The notes under the pieces: generated by a model | The model's input: only the letters and a program-made list of their open reading frames with translations | Database searches by the model: none | Told to the model about the DNA's origin: nothing | Translations under genes and position numbers: made by a program | From: Bathynomus jamesi | Taxonomy: Eukaryota > Arthropoda > Malacostraca > Isopoda > Cirolanidae | Assembly (NCBI GenBank): GCA_023014485.1 | Contig: JAJOZX010001569.1 | Span: 697,001-761,000 of the forward strand | Reading direction: 5' to 3' | DNA: 64,000 nt | Shown here: one piece after another, positions 20,920 through 32,689 of the stretch | Numbering within the stretch: position 1 is the first letter of the stretch | How the letters are laid out: each line of letters begins with the position of its first letter

Positions 20920-23462
20920 TTTTTTTTAGGCAGGAAGGAGGGGCCAAGGGCAGATGCCCGCAAAAGCGCCCCCTCATAGAATAAGAGAGCCAAAATCAAG
21001 ATGCCTAGACAATCTGCGTTTGAAAGATGGGGAGGTCACAGACAGGAGGAAAGATGGATTGAGGAAGATTGTTCCAGAGTTTACCAGTTGAGTAGATGAA
21101 AGACTGAAAATACCGACTAACCCTTGCGTTAGAGAATTGGACAGAAAAGGAATGAGAAAGTGTAGAAAGTTTGGTACTGCGTGCTCTCCTTAAAGGAGGC
21201 ATGCAGCTGGATAGTTCAGAAGAGCAATGTCCCTTATGATAGCAATAGTAGAGAGAGAGTGAGGCAACATTGGGGCGAAAAGAGAGCTTGAAGACAATCA
21301 GTAAAAGGCGGGGAAGTGATGAGACGAAAAACCTTTGATTCCACTCGGTCAAGTAGCGCTGTGTGTGTTGAACCACCCCACACATGAGAAGCATATTCCA
21401 TACTTGGGGTGAAGAAACTGCGGAGGCGGTACAACACACTAACCTCTTAGAAGCTGTCTTAGAAAGAGAGTATATGTGATCGTTCCAGGAAAGATCACGA
21501 GAAAAGGAAACGTCAAGAATGTTAAGAGAGGAGGAAGGATTGAGTTGTGTGGGGAAGATTGTGACGAGTAGACAGATGGAGGAACTGAGTTTTGGAGGCA
21601 TTGAAAGAGAAGGTTTTCCGTACTACGCGAATCATGGAGTGACTGTTGAGAGGGACGCTTTGGGAAGCGGGTGAAGTAGAGTGGAATCATCGGCATAGGA
21701 GTAATAGGACAGGAAGTGCGAATTGAAAGACCATTAATAAATAAAAAGAAAAGAGTAGGTGACAGGACAGAACCCTGAAGAACACCACTGTTAATAGCGT
21801 TAAGAGAAGAACAGTGGTCATCTACAACTGCAGCTATAGATCGGCCAGAAAGGAAATTAGAGATGAATGAACAGATACAAGGATAGAAACTGAAAGAGGG
21901 CAGTTCGGAAATTAAAGATTTGTGCCAGACTCTATCAGAAGCTTTTGATATGTCTAGCGCAATAGCAAAAGTTTCACCGAAGTCTCGAAATGAGGATAAC
22001 CAAGTCAGAGAGATATGCAAGATCGCCAATAGAACGTCCCTTCCGGAATCAATACTGACGATCTGAAAGAAGATTGTGAGAATATAGGTGTTTAAGAATC
22101 TTCCTATTAAAGATAGATTCAAAAACTTTGGAAAGGCAAGAAATCAAGCAAATGAACGATAGTTGGAAGGTTGAGAGCAGTCACCCTTCTTTGGGACAGG
22201 CTGAATGAAAGCGAACTTCCAGCAGGAAGGAAAAGTACCAGATGAGAGACAAAGACGAAAGAGTTTGCCTAGGCAGGGTGTCAGCACAGAAGCACAGTTC
22301 TTAAGAACAACAGGAGGAACACCATCAGGACCATACGCCTCACAAGAGCTGAGCCCAGATAGGGCAGAAAAAAAACCTTTAGAAGAGATTCTAATTTCAG
22401 AAAGTCAGAGGGGGAAGGAGATGGAGGAACAGCACCAGAATCGTCCAGAGTTGAATTGTAAGCGAAAGTTTGAGTGAAGAGTTCAGCTTTGGCAGGATAA
22501 AAGAAGGCAAATGTGCCGTCAGAATGGAAAAGAGGAGGAAAAGAGGGAAAAAAGAAGAAGTAGTAAAGTTGTTGAAGAGGTTCTTAGCTAGATGCCAGAA
22601 AGAGCGAAAAGAATTAGAATTGGATAGATTTTCACATTTTTGTCAGATGAAGGAATTTTTGGCGAGTCGAAGACCAGATTTTGCAAGATTCCGGGCAGAA
22701 ATATAAGCGGAGTGAGAGTCAGGAGTTGGATGGCGACGGTACCTTCTGAAAGCCTCCTCTCTGTTGCGGGAGCATTAGAACAAATAAAGTTAAACCAAGA
22801 TTTTTTTTGCATTAGTAGTAGGAATAGAATATGGAATGTACGCCTCCATGCCCGATAGAATCACCTCTCTGATGCGCTCACACACCCAGAAGGACCCCGG
22901 CCACGGAAGCAGTAATCATTCCATGGGAAATCACAGAAGTACTGCCTAAGGGCATCCCAATCAGCGGCACCGAAGTGCCAAAGGCGCCTCCTCTTGGAAG
23001 GATCCAAAGGCCGAATTGGAGCGATAGGACAGGAAACAGATAAGATTTTGATCGGAGGAACCCAACGAAGAGAAAAGTTTCAGAGAGTAAGAAAAAGGAT
23101 GAGAGGCAAGAAATAAATCCAGAATGTTGGGCCTATCTCCAGGGCGATGTAGGGTGCTGTACAATCTGTTCTAGGTCATTTAGGATAGAAAAGTTGTAAG
23201 CTAGTTCACCAGGGATGTCAGTGAAATGGGATGAAAGCCAAAGGTGGTGGTGAACATTGAAATCTCCTAAAATGAAGATTTCAGCAAAGAGAGAGTGGGA
23301 AAGAATGTATTCCACTTTGGAAGTGAGGTAGTCAAAGAATTTTGGATAGTCAGTAGAATTAGGAGAAAGGTAAACAGCGCAGATGTATTTAGTTTGAGAT
23401 TGGCATGTAAACAGTAGCCAGAGGGAATACGAGAACAATTTGGTCATTGCGTACATATACGC
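20920..23462 (-). mobile_element. jockey-type LINE, longest copy, nested in the mariner element
   Basis: Starts (3' end) after a T run at about 20912-20920 and runs on the minus strand through the RT C-terminus (21601-21005), the RT palm with DISKASDRVWHKSLIS and SGVLQGSVLSPTLF (22122-21439) and an endonuclease part with EIFILGDFNVHHHLW (23468-23133). The YADD box is not readable in one frame. Stops and frameshifts occur throughout. The endonuclease N-terminus is missing, so it is 5'-truncated. Confidence 0.82.
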
Positions 23463-23539
23463 ATACATTACATTTTTATCCTAAAATACTATTATTTCAG
23501 CAAAATAGATAGGGACTTTTGGACCACCCCTATATAATT

Positions 23540-24550
23540 GCGAGTCTCTTGCATCAAATTAAACAGATGCAAATTTCTTTTTTAAACTTTGGGTCTTTCA
23601 GCACCAGTTTATGCAGGTACTGATCGCGATATAGCTGTCAAAATGCATAATATGCAGTTTACTTTATGAAGCCCACAATTTACCGATAAAGATAAGGAAA
23701 TATTAAAACCCTCTTTTTTTAATATATCTAAGTCACGCAAATTTGTCCCCTTACAGGATTTAAAGACATCCTGTTGTCATTATTATTTTTATAAACTCAT
23801 AAAATTCTAGAACTTCTAAGACGCTTTCGAAATATTTTGAAAAACTTCCGTTTTATTCAGAATATCAACACAGATTTTTATTTAATTAAATTAAAAACTT
23901 TTCTGTTACGAAATTTTAAGACATTTGAAGTGGAAAATAAATGAAGTAAATTAAAGAAAAAACTGACTTCTCTTCAACGCTCCAAATAAACACGAGAGAG
24001 TGTGACTGCCATCGGCAACAAACCACACCCAACAAGATATAATGATGCAATTTATACAAGATAACGCATACAGATGCGCATCAAAGGTAACTTCTCTAGT
24101 TTTAATAATAATAATACCAAGGGTAAAAGGAGTAACAATTATATACGCAATAAAGATATCAATCTGGTATCAGATCAAAGTTCCATGAACAGAAATAGAA
24201 TACGCGAGTTTCCGTCAAAGATGAACTACGGTTGAGAAAGAAACTCTAATCTTATTGCTGAATACTGAGACAGGAAATTTACAAGAGCTTAAGGAACAGC
24301 CACACAAATGAGTTTGTAAAGTACATCATAATGAAATACGCGAGAAAATCTCAATGATCGTAACTTATATGAAAGCTTAAAAATACGTTTTTACATCCCT
24401 AGTTACAGTAGTAGCCAAGTTTTAATACAAATAAAGGATAAATGTGCTTTAAGTAAAACCACGTAAAGTATAATAAACTTCAAACTCAAATCAGTAAGGA
24501 ATAATAAAAATACTGTAAAGCCTTTGAAATTCAAGAAAGTAAAAAATCCG
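23540..24550. other. intron sequence without recognised features
   Basis: AT-rich sequence between the mariner element and the hydrolase exon at 24554. No ORF of note, no clear repeat apart from a short run of AAT near 24105. Confidence 0.5.
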
Positions 24551-24553
24551 AAC

Positions 24554-24842
24554 CTTAACTTTGCACTCCGTTTCATGAAGACAAAACTCCGAATCCTCTT
24601 CTACAGAAAGATTCTTTTTCCTCCACCAAAAGACCATCTCCCTCGCCTCCTGCATCACATCCTTCTCAATGAAGGTGTTGTATTGTCCTCCTTCGGAAGG
24701 TAGTTCTTCCGACTGAGTCTGGTTTGGCACATTGGGAGACTGCTGTATGATTTCTTCATTCAGATTTGCCCTCTTCGACCCGTCGACAAAGGAAAATTCC
24801 TCAACATCTTTCGAATGTACCGTAAAACGAATAATGTATTTA
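24554..24842 (-). CDS. ABHD8-like gene, exon upstream of the hydrolase fold
   Basis: The minus-strand frame reads VEEFSFVDGSKRANLNEE and later MQEAREMVFWWRKKNLSVEE, ending LHETECKVK at a donor GTTCGG (24553-24548). Exit in phase 0 fits the exon at 18844-18936. In ABHD8 proteins a charged, poorly conserved segment precedes the first strand of the hydrolase, so this location is expected. The 5' border is uncertain: an acceptor at about 24842 or one nearer 24804 could be used. Confidence 0.6.
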
Positions 24843-25225
24843 CTATTTTAACTTATAGACTGTCAAACTTGAAGCTATTGCCATTTCATTTCTCTTAATA
24901 TGAACTAAATCTCCATAGATTTTGCCTGAAAAAGCTTCCATGCTTCCCAACGTCATACTCTGACAAGAATACTTTAAATATATTAATGACATATCAGACA
25001 CGTAAATTGTTTGTATAAAAATAAATTTTCTTTGAAGACAATGTAAAACTTTACACATTTTTTCCAAATAAAGATTTTGAATTTTAAGGTTTATGACTGA
25101 CATGAACGACATTCAACAATAAATAAATACGAGAGACATGGATTAAAATCAAGAACTTCCGTGAAAGCTAAAGGACACCTTCAGAAATAGGTAACAGCTA
25201 ACATCCGGAACCCCTATTTTCTTAC

Positions 25226-25363
25226 ACGGAGGGATTGAGCAAGAACTCTTGGAAGCATCTGAGCCCGAACAATCACGAGCGGGTGGCTGGTCCAACTCTA
25301 ACGCTGGCAGGGTTGGGAGTCGAAAACCCAATCTCCAATCGCAGGAGCTTAACAAGAACATTC
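25226..25363 (-). CDS. probable exon of the ABHD8-like gene
   Basis: Minus-strand acceptor tagattag before 25363 and donor GTAAGA after 25226 frame about 45 codons including LPALELDQPPARDCSGSDAS. Entry phase 1 fits the serine-rich exon that ends at 25540. Exit phase 1 with the best donor does not fit the most obvious start of the 24842 exon, but fits the alternative start near 24804; a weaker donor 2 bases earlier fits the first. The composition is serine rich and low complexity. Confidence 0.45.
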
Positions 25364-25539
25364 CTAATCTAAACTAAATATCCGACTCGCTTGGCAAAGT
25401 TGGTTAGAGATTGGATTTAGGTTATGAAGCCCGGATTTGACTCGCACCGTCATCTATTTTGGGATTGCTCGGACTCGAGTATCTCTCTCAAAGATACTTC
25501 CGTGCTAGGAAATTGAGGTTCCGGATGCTCAAATCTAAC

Positions 25540-26603
25540 CTTTATTTAACACGTCATTAGCATCAACTTCAGGTGACACATTCTTAAAAATCCCAGGCAG
25601 AGATAAACTACTAATGGCACTCTCTCTCGGATCACGTGACGCAGTACTTGTGGCTACATTTCCCTCCTGTTGGTCAATAAATTCATCTTTGCCTTCGCTG
25701 AAATCGGAACTTTCTTCAAAACCATCAAAACCCAAGTTGATCAAACCAGTTTGAGAATCGAACTGAACGGGAAGAGTCGCTACATTATCCATCGATTCTA
25801 ACTGAGGAACAACATCTGGCAGTACATTTCTGAAGTTCTCTCTATCCATATCTCCATTGCTCTTGCTCGATGTCGAGAACGGTGAGGGAGGTAAAGCAGC
25901 CGCTCCTTGCTCAGACATGTCTTCCAAGGATTCAGACATGAATCCTTCATTCTCCTCTGAAATGATGATTCCGCCTCGGTATGTCAATGACATTTTAGAA
26001 AGCTTCAATGGTGGAAGCGACTGCGTTTCACTCGCCGAGTTTCGGGAAAATTCTAATTCTTCAGCGGGTGGGAGCCCCAGGGCGTCTAATTTCGAGCAGC
26101 TGGAACCATCTTTGGAATTTTGAGTGGCATCACTGAGCGAGTGACGAATTTGGCGTGCTTCAGACTTGAGACTATTATGTTGTGAATTGGCTTTGGATGC
26201 ACCTGGTGATTCAGACTTTCCCGAGTCAAACTTTAAAAACTCAGGCACTAGTGAATTAGATGCTTGGCGATGTATAGCCAAGAGAGAACTACTGAGAGAA
26301 AATTTTGAAATACCTACAAACGACCGTGATTTAGGACTGTTCGATATAGATTCGGGGCTATAGGTTCTAGCAGACAGTTTAGGACTACATGGGCATGATC
26401 TAGACTGTCGAGGGCTCAGAGGAGGAGAGAGAAAACGTATATTTCCAGATGGATCAGAAACCTTTTCACTCGTATCCATGCTAACAGTTGCATCAACCAC
26501 ATCTTGAGAAACAGCTTCATCAGCAAACAGAGAGTAACTAGTTCGTAATTCGTTGTCAACAACTCTGTGCATCCGAGTAAGTTGTTCATCACTCGCACTA
26601 CAC
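25540..26603 (-). CDS. large serine-rich exon upstream of the hydrolase exons
   Basis: A minus-strand acceptor (aatatttcag) precedes 26603 and the donor is AAAG/GTTAGA after 25540. The 354 open codons contain repeated SPRQSRSCPCSPK-like and YSPESISNSPKSRSF tracts (potential proline-directed phosphorylation sites), then acidic stretches such as FEESSDFSEGKDEF. No folded domain is recognised. Entry phase 2 fits the exon at 26809-26976, exit phase 1 the exon at 25226-25363. The long open frame, which is unlikely in this AT-rich spacer, supports it as a real exon. It is probably the disordered N-terminal region of the ABHD8-like protein, or a separate gene upstream. Confidence 0.65.
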
Positions 26604-26808
26604 CTGAAATATTGGGCAATTATTTCTTTCATTACTCTACAAATATCCTTAACCCTATATGGACAACTGCTACAAATTTCTAACTTTTCATATACACTTA
26701 TTTATAACTTAACCCTACAGAAAATTCTGTCCATAGAGGGTTAATTCTTTCCTTGATTTCTATCCCTAGATGCGAGAACTTCTAATGTAAACACCAATGT
26801 TGTCTTAC

Positions 26809-26976
26809 CTAGACAAAGCATCTTCACTGACAGATGTTTTACTTATTTCATCATCAGATCTCTCTTCTAAATCTTCTTTAAGAACTCTGGTATCGAGTTT
26901 CACAGAGGGCATATGAGCAAGGACATTTTCTTCTCTCTCAAGACATTGGCCTTCTCCATTCTCCTCCAACTCAGTC
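26809..26976 (-). CDS. acidic exon upstream of the serine-rich exon
   Basis: The minus-strand frame TELEENGEGQCLEREENVLAH and then LKEDLEERSDDEISKTSVSE ends ALS with AG/GTAAGAC as donor, phase 2, which completes an Arg codon with the first base at 26603. The acceptor (cttctaag before 26976) has a weak pyrimidine tract, so the start is less certain. Strongly charged, likely helical or disordered. Confidence 0.55.
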
Positions 26977-27100
26977 CTTAGAAGCTTTAATGAAATGCGT
27001 TTTACTACTACATATACTCATTATCTAATAACCAATTTCTCATTCTCCATGGAATGGACAAGACGCTCAAAGTCGGGACTGAAACCATTCAAATCAATTG

Positions 27101-27120
27101 CACACACACACACACACACA
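27101..27120. repeat. (CA)n microsatellite
   Basis: Ten CA units in the region upstream of the exon at 26809-26976. Confidence 0.9.
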
Positions 27121-27279
27121 AGATACAAAGGAATCATCATCATCGGAAATAATGTACCACCCCAATCCTTTACGACTAAAATGAAATTTCTATTTCTAAA
27201 ATACCTTTTTAATAACAACATACTATACTATACGATTTAAACTTACAACCAAATTTTAAACACTCTTGTTTTTGTTTTG

Positions 27280-27475
27280 ATAGGGTTGTTTAACCACCTC
27301 CACAATGTCTAAAGTCATATGACGAAGGGGATCTACAACTTTACGTGGAATCCAGGTCGTTACATAATTTGGATGGAGAGGACGGTCTCCCATCCAACTA
27401 CTCTCGGAGAGCCAATATCACCTAACTTCGCTAATTGACGATTGTAGGGAAGAGGTGTTACGACACTGGGCACGC
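27280..27475. repeat. dispersed repeat, same family as near 5750
   Basis: Carries ttgtttaaccacctccacaa, cgaaggggatctacaacttt and a following ggacggtctcccatccaac block. The first two blocks recur in altered form near 5745-5815 and 19275-19300. Confidence 0.4.
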
Positions 27476-27922
27476 TTAAAATAAATTAATTTTAATCTAA
27501 ATGTAATGTCTTCAGCATAACTAAATTTTGAATTCGTGATGAGTTTCTCTCTCATTTCCCACCCCCCCTCCCTCTCCATCACGCAAGAGCTTATTTGAAA
27601 ACTTCTAAACTATAATTGATACCTTTATATGATCAACGGCAAGTAAAAGTCGAGATACATTTCTATCTTCAGTTTAGATATTGAGCACCTACTGTCAACA
27701 CATTTACCAAACTTAAATGAAACCTACTCTGTGTATCATCCCACTTTGAACATTCCATTCCCATTCTCATCCTAGGATTTCTCACTTTGATTATAGGTTG
27801 GATTGGGTTGGGTTAAATATGTGGTTTGCAATTCGAGAATTTTTCCTCTTGGACAGTGAATAACATTGAAAATGGCATGAAACAGGCAAACTTATTATGT
27901 TTGCGGATCTGCAGTACTGTAC

Positions 27923-28010
27923 CTTCTTTTGGCAAATTGAACAGCGGTTGCTTCTCTTGGATTTTCTATGACTTCGGCGAAGTTTTGACAAGCTGTAACT
28001 ATTCTGATTA
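27923..28010 (-). CDS. possible small exon
   Basis: One minus-strand frame reads ACQNFAEVIENPREATAVQF and ends KR at a donor GTACAG, phase 2, which would fit the exon starting at 26976. An overlapping frame is also open for longer, so which one is coding is not settled, and the upstream phase does not match the exon at 28324-28561. Low confidence. Confidence 0.3.
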
Positions 28011-28323
28011 TTATCCGCAGTTATGAAGGGGCCTTGCCAATGATTGAACCAATAGTCTTCCAGTGATGACAAAGATATCTTTAATGAAAATAATGTTTCA
28101 ATGAAAACCTGGCTGCAATCCTACTAAATACTAGTACTGTATATTATTTTAACTGTCATTATTCTAGTGCATGGACTAGCTATTTCATGCTATTTAAGTC
28201 TACATTAACTACAATACCTACACGCGGGAGATCGCTCTGTATTAGCCTGCAACTACCATATACACACCCTCATTTTAGTCAAATGGACCTAAATTATGCA
28301 ACTGTAGTAATACAAAACCTAAC

Positions 28324-28561
28324 CTTGTCATCTTCTGGAGGATATATAAGTTTTCCAGTGAGAAAAAAGGATTCTTTTCCTTGATGTTGCGCTTTTCTTC
28401 TCTCAGCGCATTTCCTCTTCAGTGCCTCAGACACAGAAGGATTGGCTGGATGAAGGTGAGTCACTCTCAGACGCAAACCCTCACTTCCAACTTCAACCCA
28501 GACACGCCCTTCAGATTCATGACTAGCTTCAGCTAAGGATATCCCAATACGACTTTGATGC
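28324..28561 (-). CDS. probable upstream exon, gene assignment open
   Basis: A minus-strand acceptor (ttttttccaacag) precedes 28561. The 79 open codons include GRVWVEVGSEGLRLRVTHLH, PSVSEALKRKCAERRKAQHQ and GKESFFLTGKLIYPPEDD, ending on AAG at donor GTTAGG. Good splice sites and protein-like composition suggest a genuine exon. It may be a 5' exon of the serine-rich/ABHD8-like gene or belong to a different gene. I do not recognise the family. Confidence 0.55.
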
Positions 28562-31500
28562 CTGTTGGAAAAAAAGTTGGAAAAGTAACATCAACAGCTC
28601 TAAAAAATGAGAAACTGAAGAGGGTCTCATGATAGCAACACTCAAATACTGTACACACTGATCTATTTTATTCAGAAAGTAAATCAACCAGAATCAAAAA
28701 GCATTATGAACACTGAGAAATTTGGGAACCTGAAGATAAAGCAGAAAAAAAATCTGTTATCTTGTTCCCTCTATAAACTGAATCAGGAAGACAATGCACC
28801 TTCCTCAATTTGTTTACAAGCCACCTGGCCTAAAGAATATAAAAAATTGCCCTGAGATACGTGTAAAATGCAAACATTCTGATTTCCTCAGAAGCTGTGA
28901 AGAAAGACACAAAAAAAAAAGCACCTTGAGAGGCGCAATACACTACACATAATCAATGATTAAAATTGTTCATGTAATTTCAATCTACATTACCTTCTCT
29001 TGTCAAATCTGTTGTTTCTTTTTCAGTTATATAAACGTTTTAACATATTGATAATCACAAAATTTAGCCAATGCCAATTCTTTGCGTAGATTTTGAGATA
29101 TCAAATCCCTTTCATAAATTTTACTAAGCTATTGTGAAAATTTTTAATTTTCATATTCATAGACCTAGGGATAAGGGGCTAAGTTTTGGAGCCAATTATA
29201 GGCCCTATTTGACAATACCTAAATCACAAGATAGCTACATAAATACTTAATTAGGAAACACACTAAATTCATTGAAAGTTTTTTTACATTAAAGTAAAAC
29301 CCAATCCAATGGAAAATATTAAAAGAAAATTATGATGTTTTTCTTGAGTTTATTAAAATATTAAAATAAATAAACATAATAAGATGGTTTAATATACAAA
29401 TTATAAGGTACAACTTAATATAGAATTATTATTAATATAGAGTAGATTACAATAGTTTATAATATTCAGAGATTAGCTAGTTAGGGAAAATGTAAATTTA
29501 TGGGTAACAACTTATTAAGCTTTGCCTTTTCCATGAACTGAAGTATATTTTATACAATTACACTTTGGAATAAGTATAAATTATCTTAAATAACCTTTTT
29601 GGAATATTCAATTTCCTATAAATAGCTATAGATTTTGTTTCATAGTGAAAATTTTAAAAAATCAGTAAAGAGAATTGGCTAAATTTGGCTGATGTCAATG
29701 CCAATTAATTAGTACATCACTAATATGCACGCAAGGGCCAATAGGAGAGTGAGAGAGGCAGAAGCATAAATCAGCCAAAAGAGCAACATTCACATAGCTC
29801 CCTGCATTATTAAATGTTTAATGGAAATGTTTAATTGTGTTTACTGATGCTTTTTCTTTGCAAGGTATTCAATTTAATCAAAGCCTAATTATATCATGAC
29901 ATTTTATTTAATATGCAATGATGTAGGTTGAGCTTCGCTTCCATGGTCCCTTTCTTATTTAACTTCGCTACAAGATCTTTAACAAAAACTTACCTGAGTT
30001 GCGTAATTGTGAGGTCTCCAGGAGAATATCCTCATGAATGTGCTAGAGTTTATGGATAAATTTCCAGAATCAAGATACAGTTCTGAGATAGAGCCCATAG
30101 CAACTTAGTAATATTGTGGGGGTTGTGAAGTTTCTCACCCTATCCCCACTGATTTTCAAGTCCCCCTTTTGGGGTTGTGGAGTTTTTCACAAAAACCTCA
30201 CCCTAATTTTCAAGTCCTATCTGGTTCTTCTCAAGTTTTTCTCTCCCCACAGGAGTCTAGTTAGTAAGCCTGTTAACCATAAAAACACTGCATGGTAATG
30301 TCCAGACTATTTGATCTTGGAAGCCTATTAAAAAGTTATGAAACCTGAATGGATTGCCCGATAGACAGGCTGAGATTAATACAGACGTGTCCTGTTGGAA
30401 GCCAAGGGAGTTTGGAAAGCCTTTAAAGGTATGATGTTAAGTGCTCTAGCTTATAACCCTTGGCCAGTGTACAATAGGAATAAAGACTTGTTCATAATCC
30501 TTATTCCTAGTTATTGTGGTGTTGTCATTTGTATTTCACCATCATTATTAGTATTCATTATTATTATTAAAAGTAGACATATATATAGGTTGTTGAAACC
30601 AGTGTATGTGGGAGCCCTGGAGTTTCCTTTAGCCAAATCCAGTCGTCTGTGATCCCGTCATGTAACTAGTCATATTATTCCAGAGTTAGGTTTTTGCCCA
30701 TGCTTGTTTGGCACTGATTATAGGTTGATTAACTCATGTGAGATAGGTTTGCCATAATTGTCAATGTTCGTAGTTATTATTTTTTATGTTGGTTATTTAT
30801 TATTTTTGTGCTTTGATTTCATGAGTAAATTATGTTTTCCAGTGATCAATTATGAAGTCATGATTCCAGTTAATGTTTGTTGATTAATTACCTGTTATGT
30901 TATTACTGTGATTAATGGTGCCTGGTGCATGTAACTAATAATCTTGTGTTGTCTAGGCAACCAGTTGGGATTCAACTCACATGGTCCAGATTCATCAGGC
31001 TTGGATTGTGGATCCAATCCAGTGGGAGCTACGCAGTCCATTGAGGTTGTGTCAATCAACCACTGTTGGCCACTGGGATCTGCTCTGGAATCAGGCCAGT
31101 GACCCTAACCCTACTAACTAGCCAGTGTATAAAGAGTAAGTGTATAAAGAAATTGAAACTCAGGTCATAAGGTGGGGGTCAAGTTTGGAGGGTAGCTAGG
31201 CTGGGACAGGGGTTAACATTCTGTGCAAGTCATTTCCGGTACTTGTCTCCCACTTGCTTTCTATCCTTTCTGCCAAATCTCACTAAGTGTTATTGGTTTT
31301 CCAGTGGTTTTGTTAATTGCGATTCACTGCCAGTCTTTTTATGTTTATACTTTCACACTGAATAATTGTTTATTTCAGATATAATAAAAAGAAAAACAAA
31401 CAGAGTAGTTTACTTCTATTAGGTCTACCTTTGAATTCCAGCCCTTTCTTGGACTCTGAGTGGTTGGTTCTCCTACTCATTGGAGAGTCAGATTTAGACA

Positions 31501-31812
31501 CTTGAACTGGGGGAAGTCCTTTACAGTTAATGTGCGAGTCAGACCTGAATAATCTCCTGGAAATAAACCACTGACAAGAGAGGCATTCCTAGATACCAGA
31601 CGAGATTACATCTTTGCCCACTCTCTTGACTATCACGAACCCAAATACGACGATACGAATACAGATACTTGGGGACTACAGCCTACACAGCCACCACAGC
31701 AATTTGTTAGATTGGGTTAATAATTATGGACTGTCTGTGAACTGCATTTGGATTCTCAAAATTCATTGCAATATTTACTTACACAAATATAACTCCAAAC
31801 CAGGTGTATATA
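28562..31812. other. long AT-rich stretch with no supportable gene
   Basis: No ORF with recognisable content. The first kilobase could be the 5' region of the minus-strand gene. Around 30110-31500 the composition becomes more mixed (ctcaccctatccccactg, a CCACTG/CCAGTGG-rich block near 31000-31150), which looks like a decayed repeat of unknown type. Confidence 0.4.
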
Positions 31813-32408
31813 CAGCGTGGTAAACAATGATTGCGCCCCCCCCCCCCCCCGCACAGATGAAACTAATAGAGGTACAAAAAACTGATTGCTGCATCTTTTA
31901 GACAATTTAATTCTATGTCTAAACAAAACCACTCAATAGTTGGTGTTGCCTCCTTGTGCTTGGTGGATGGCTTTGAGTCAGCAAGGATAGGTGAGGAGAG
32001 ACTCGAAAAGGTCAATGTCATACTCAAGATTTCAGAGGATTGTTTCAGTATGCTGCTCCATGGTCCAGCAGCAGAATCGGGTGGCTGGTGGTCCAGCAAG
32101 CATCAGGGATTCCACTCGGTCTTTCAGGATGGATCCTAAAAGATTCTGTCACCAGACCATGGAGCAGCACATCAAAACAATCCTCCAAAATCTTGAATAT
32201 GACACTGACCTTTTTGAGCCTCTCCTACCTCCTACCCTTGCTGACTTGAAGCCATCCACCAAGCACAAGGAGGCAACACCAACTATTGAGTGGTTTGGTT
32301 TAGACATAGAATTAAATTGTCTAAAAGATGCAACAATCAGTTTTTTTGTACCTCTATTAGTTTCCTCTGTGCAGGGGGGGGGGGGGCAACCATTGTTTGC
32401 CACCCCTC
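31813..32408. mobile_element. long foldback element, about 240-bp arms
   Basis: The left arm (31813 to about 32075) and right arm (about 32145 to 32408) are inverted copies: both carry tggtaaacaatg/tggcaaacaatg tips, a C or G run next to the tip, ctaatagaggtacaaaaa, the tract ttgcctccttgtgcttggtg and ctgctccatggtc. Arms differ at about one base in ten. The centre of about 70 bp is unrelated. Flanks are TA rich, so no duplication can be assigned. Confidence 0.85.
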
Positions 32409-32464
32409 ATATATATATATATCTGGGTGGAAAAAAAAATAAAAAATAAAAAATAAAAAATTTT

Positions 32465-32496
32465 AAACCAAAAACAAACATGTTTGTTTTTGGTTT
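32465..32496. repeat. perfect 32-bp palindrome
   Basis: The half-site aaaccaaaaacaaaca is followed directly by its exact reverse complement. It sits next to an A-rich (aaaaat)n tract and just outside the foldback element. Confidence 0.95.
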
Positions 32497-32689
32497 GATA
32501 TACTGTATTCAGATTTGATATACTGTAATCACATTGTTCACACAAACAAAACATGTCAAATACAGTGACTAGGACTACTACAGTGACTACTCTACTGATC
32601 ATGTACTTTAAAATACTAAATTGCAGTGACAGAAACAGAATTGATTCTGACTGACTTATTTAATTATGTTTAACTGGGCTTGATAGGAG

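Larger units (their letters stand above)
19787..23531 (+). mobile_element. mariner-superfamily element carrying a nested LINE
   Basis: The left end AGGGTGGTCCAAAAG and the right end (inverse AGGGGTGGTCCAAAAG) form short inverted repeats. A transposase pseudogene lies just inside the left end (19875-20868) and a jockey-type LINE (20920-23462) fills the space before the right end. Without the LINE the element would be about 1.2 kb, a normal mariner size. Confidence 0.8.
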
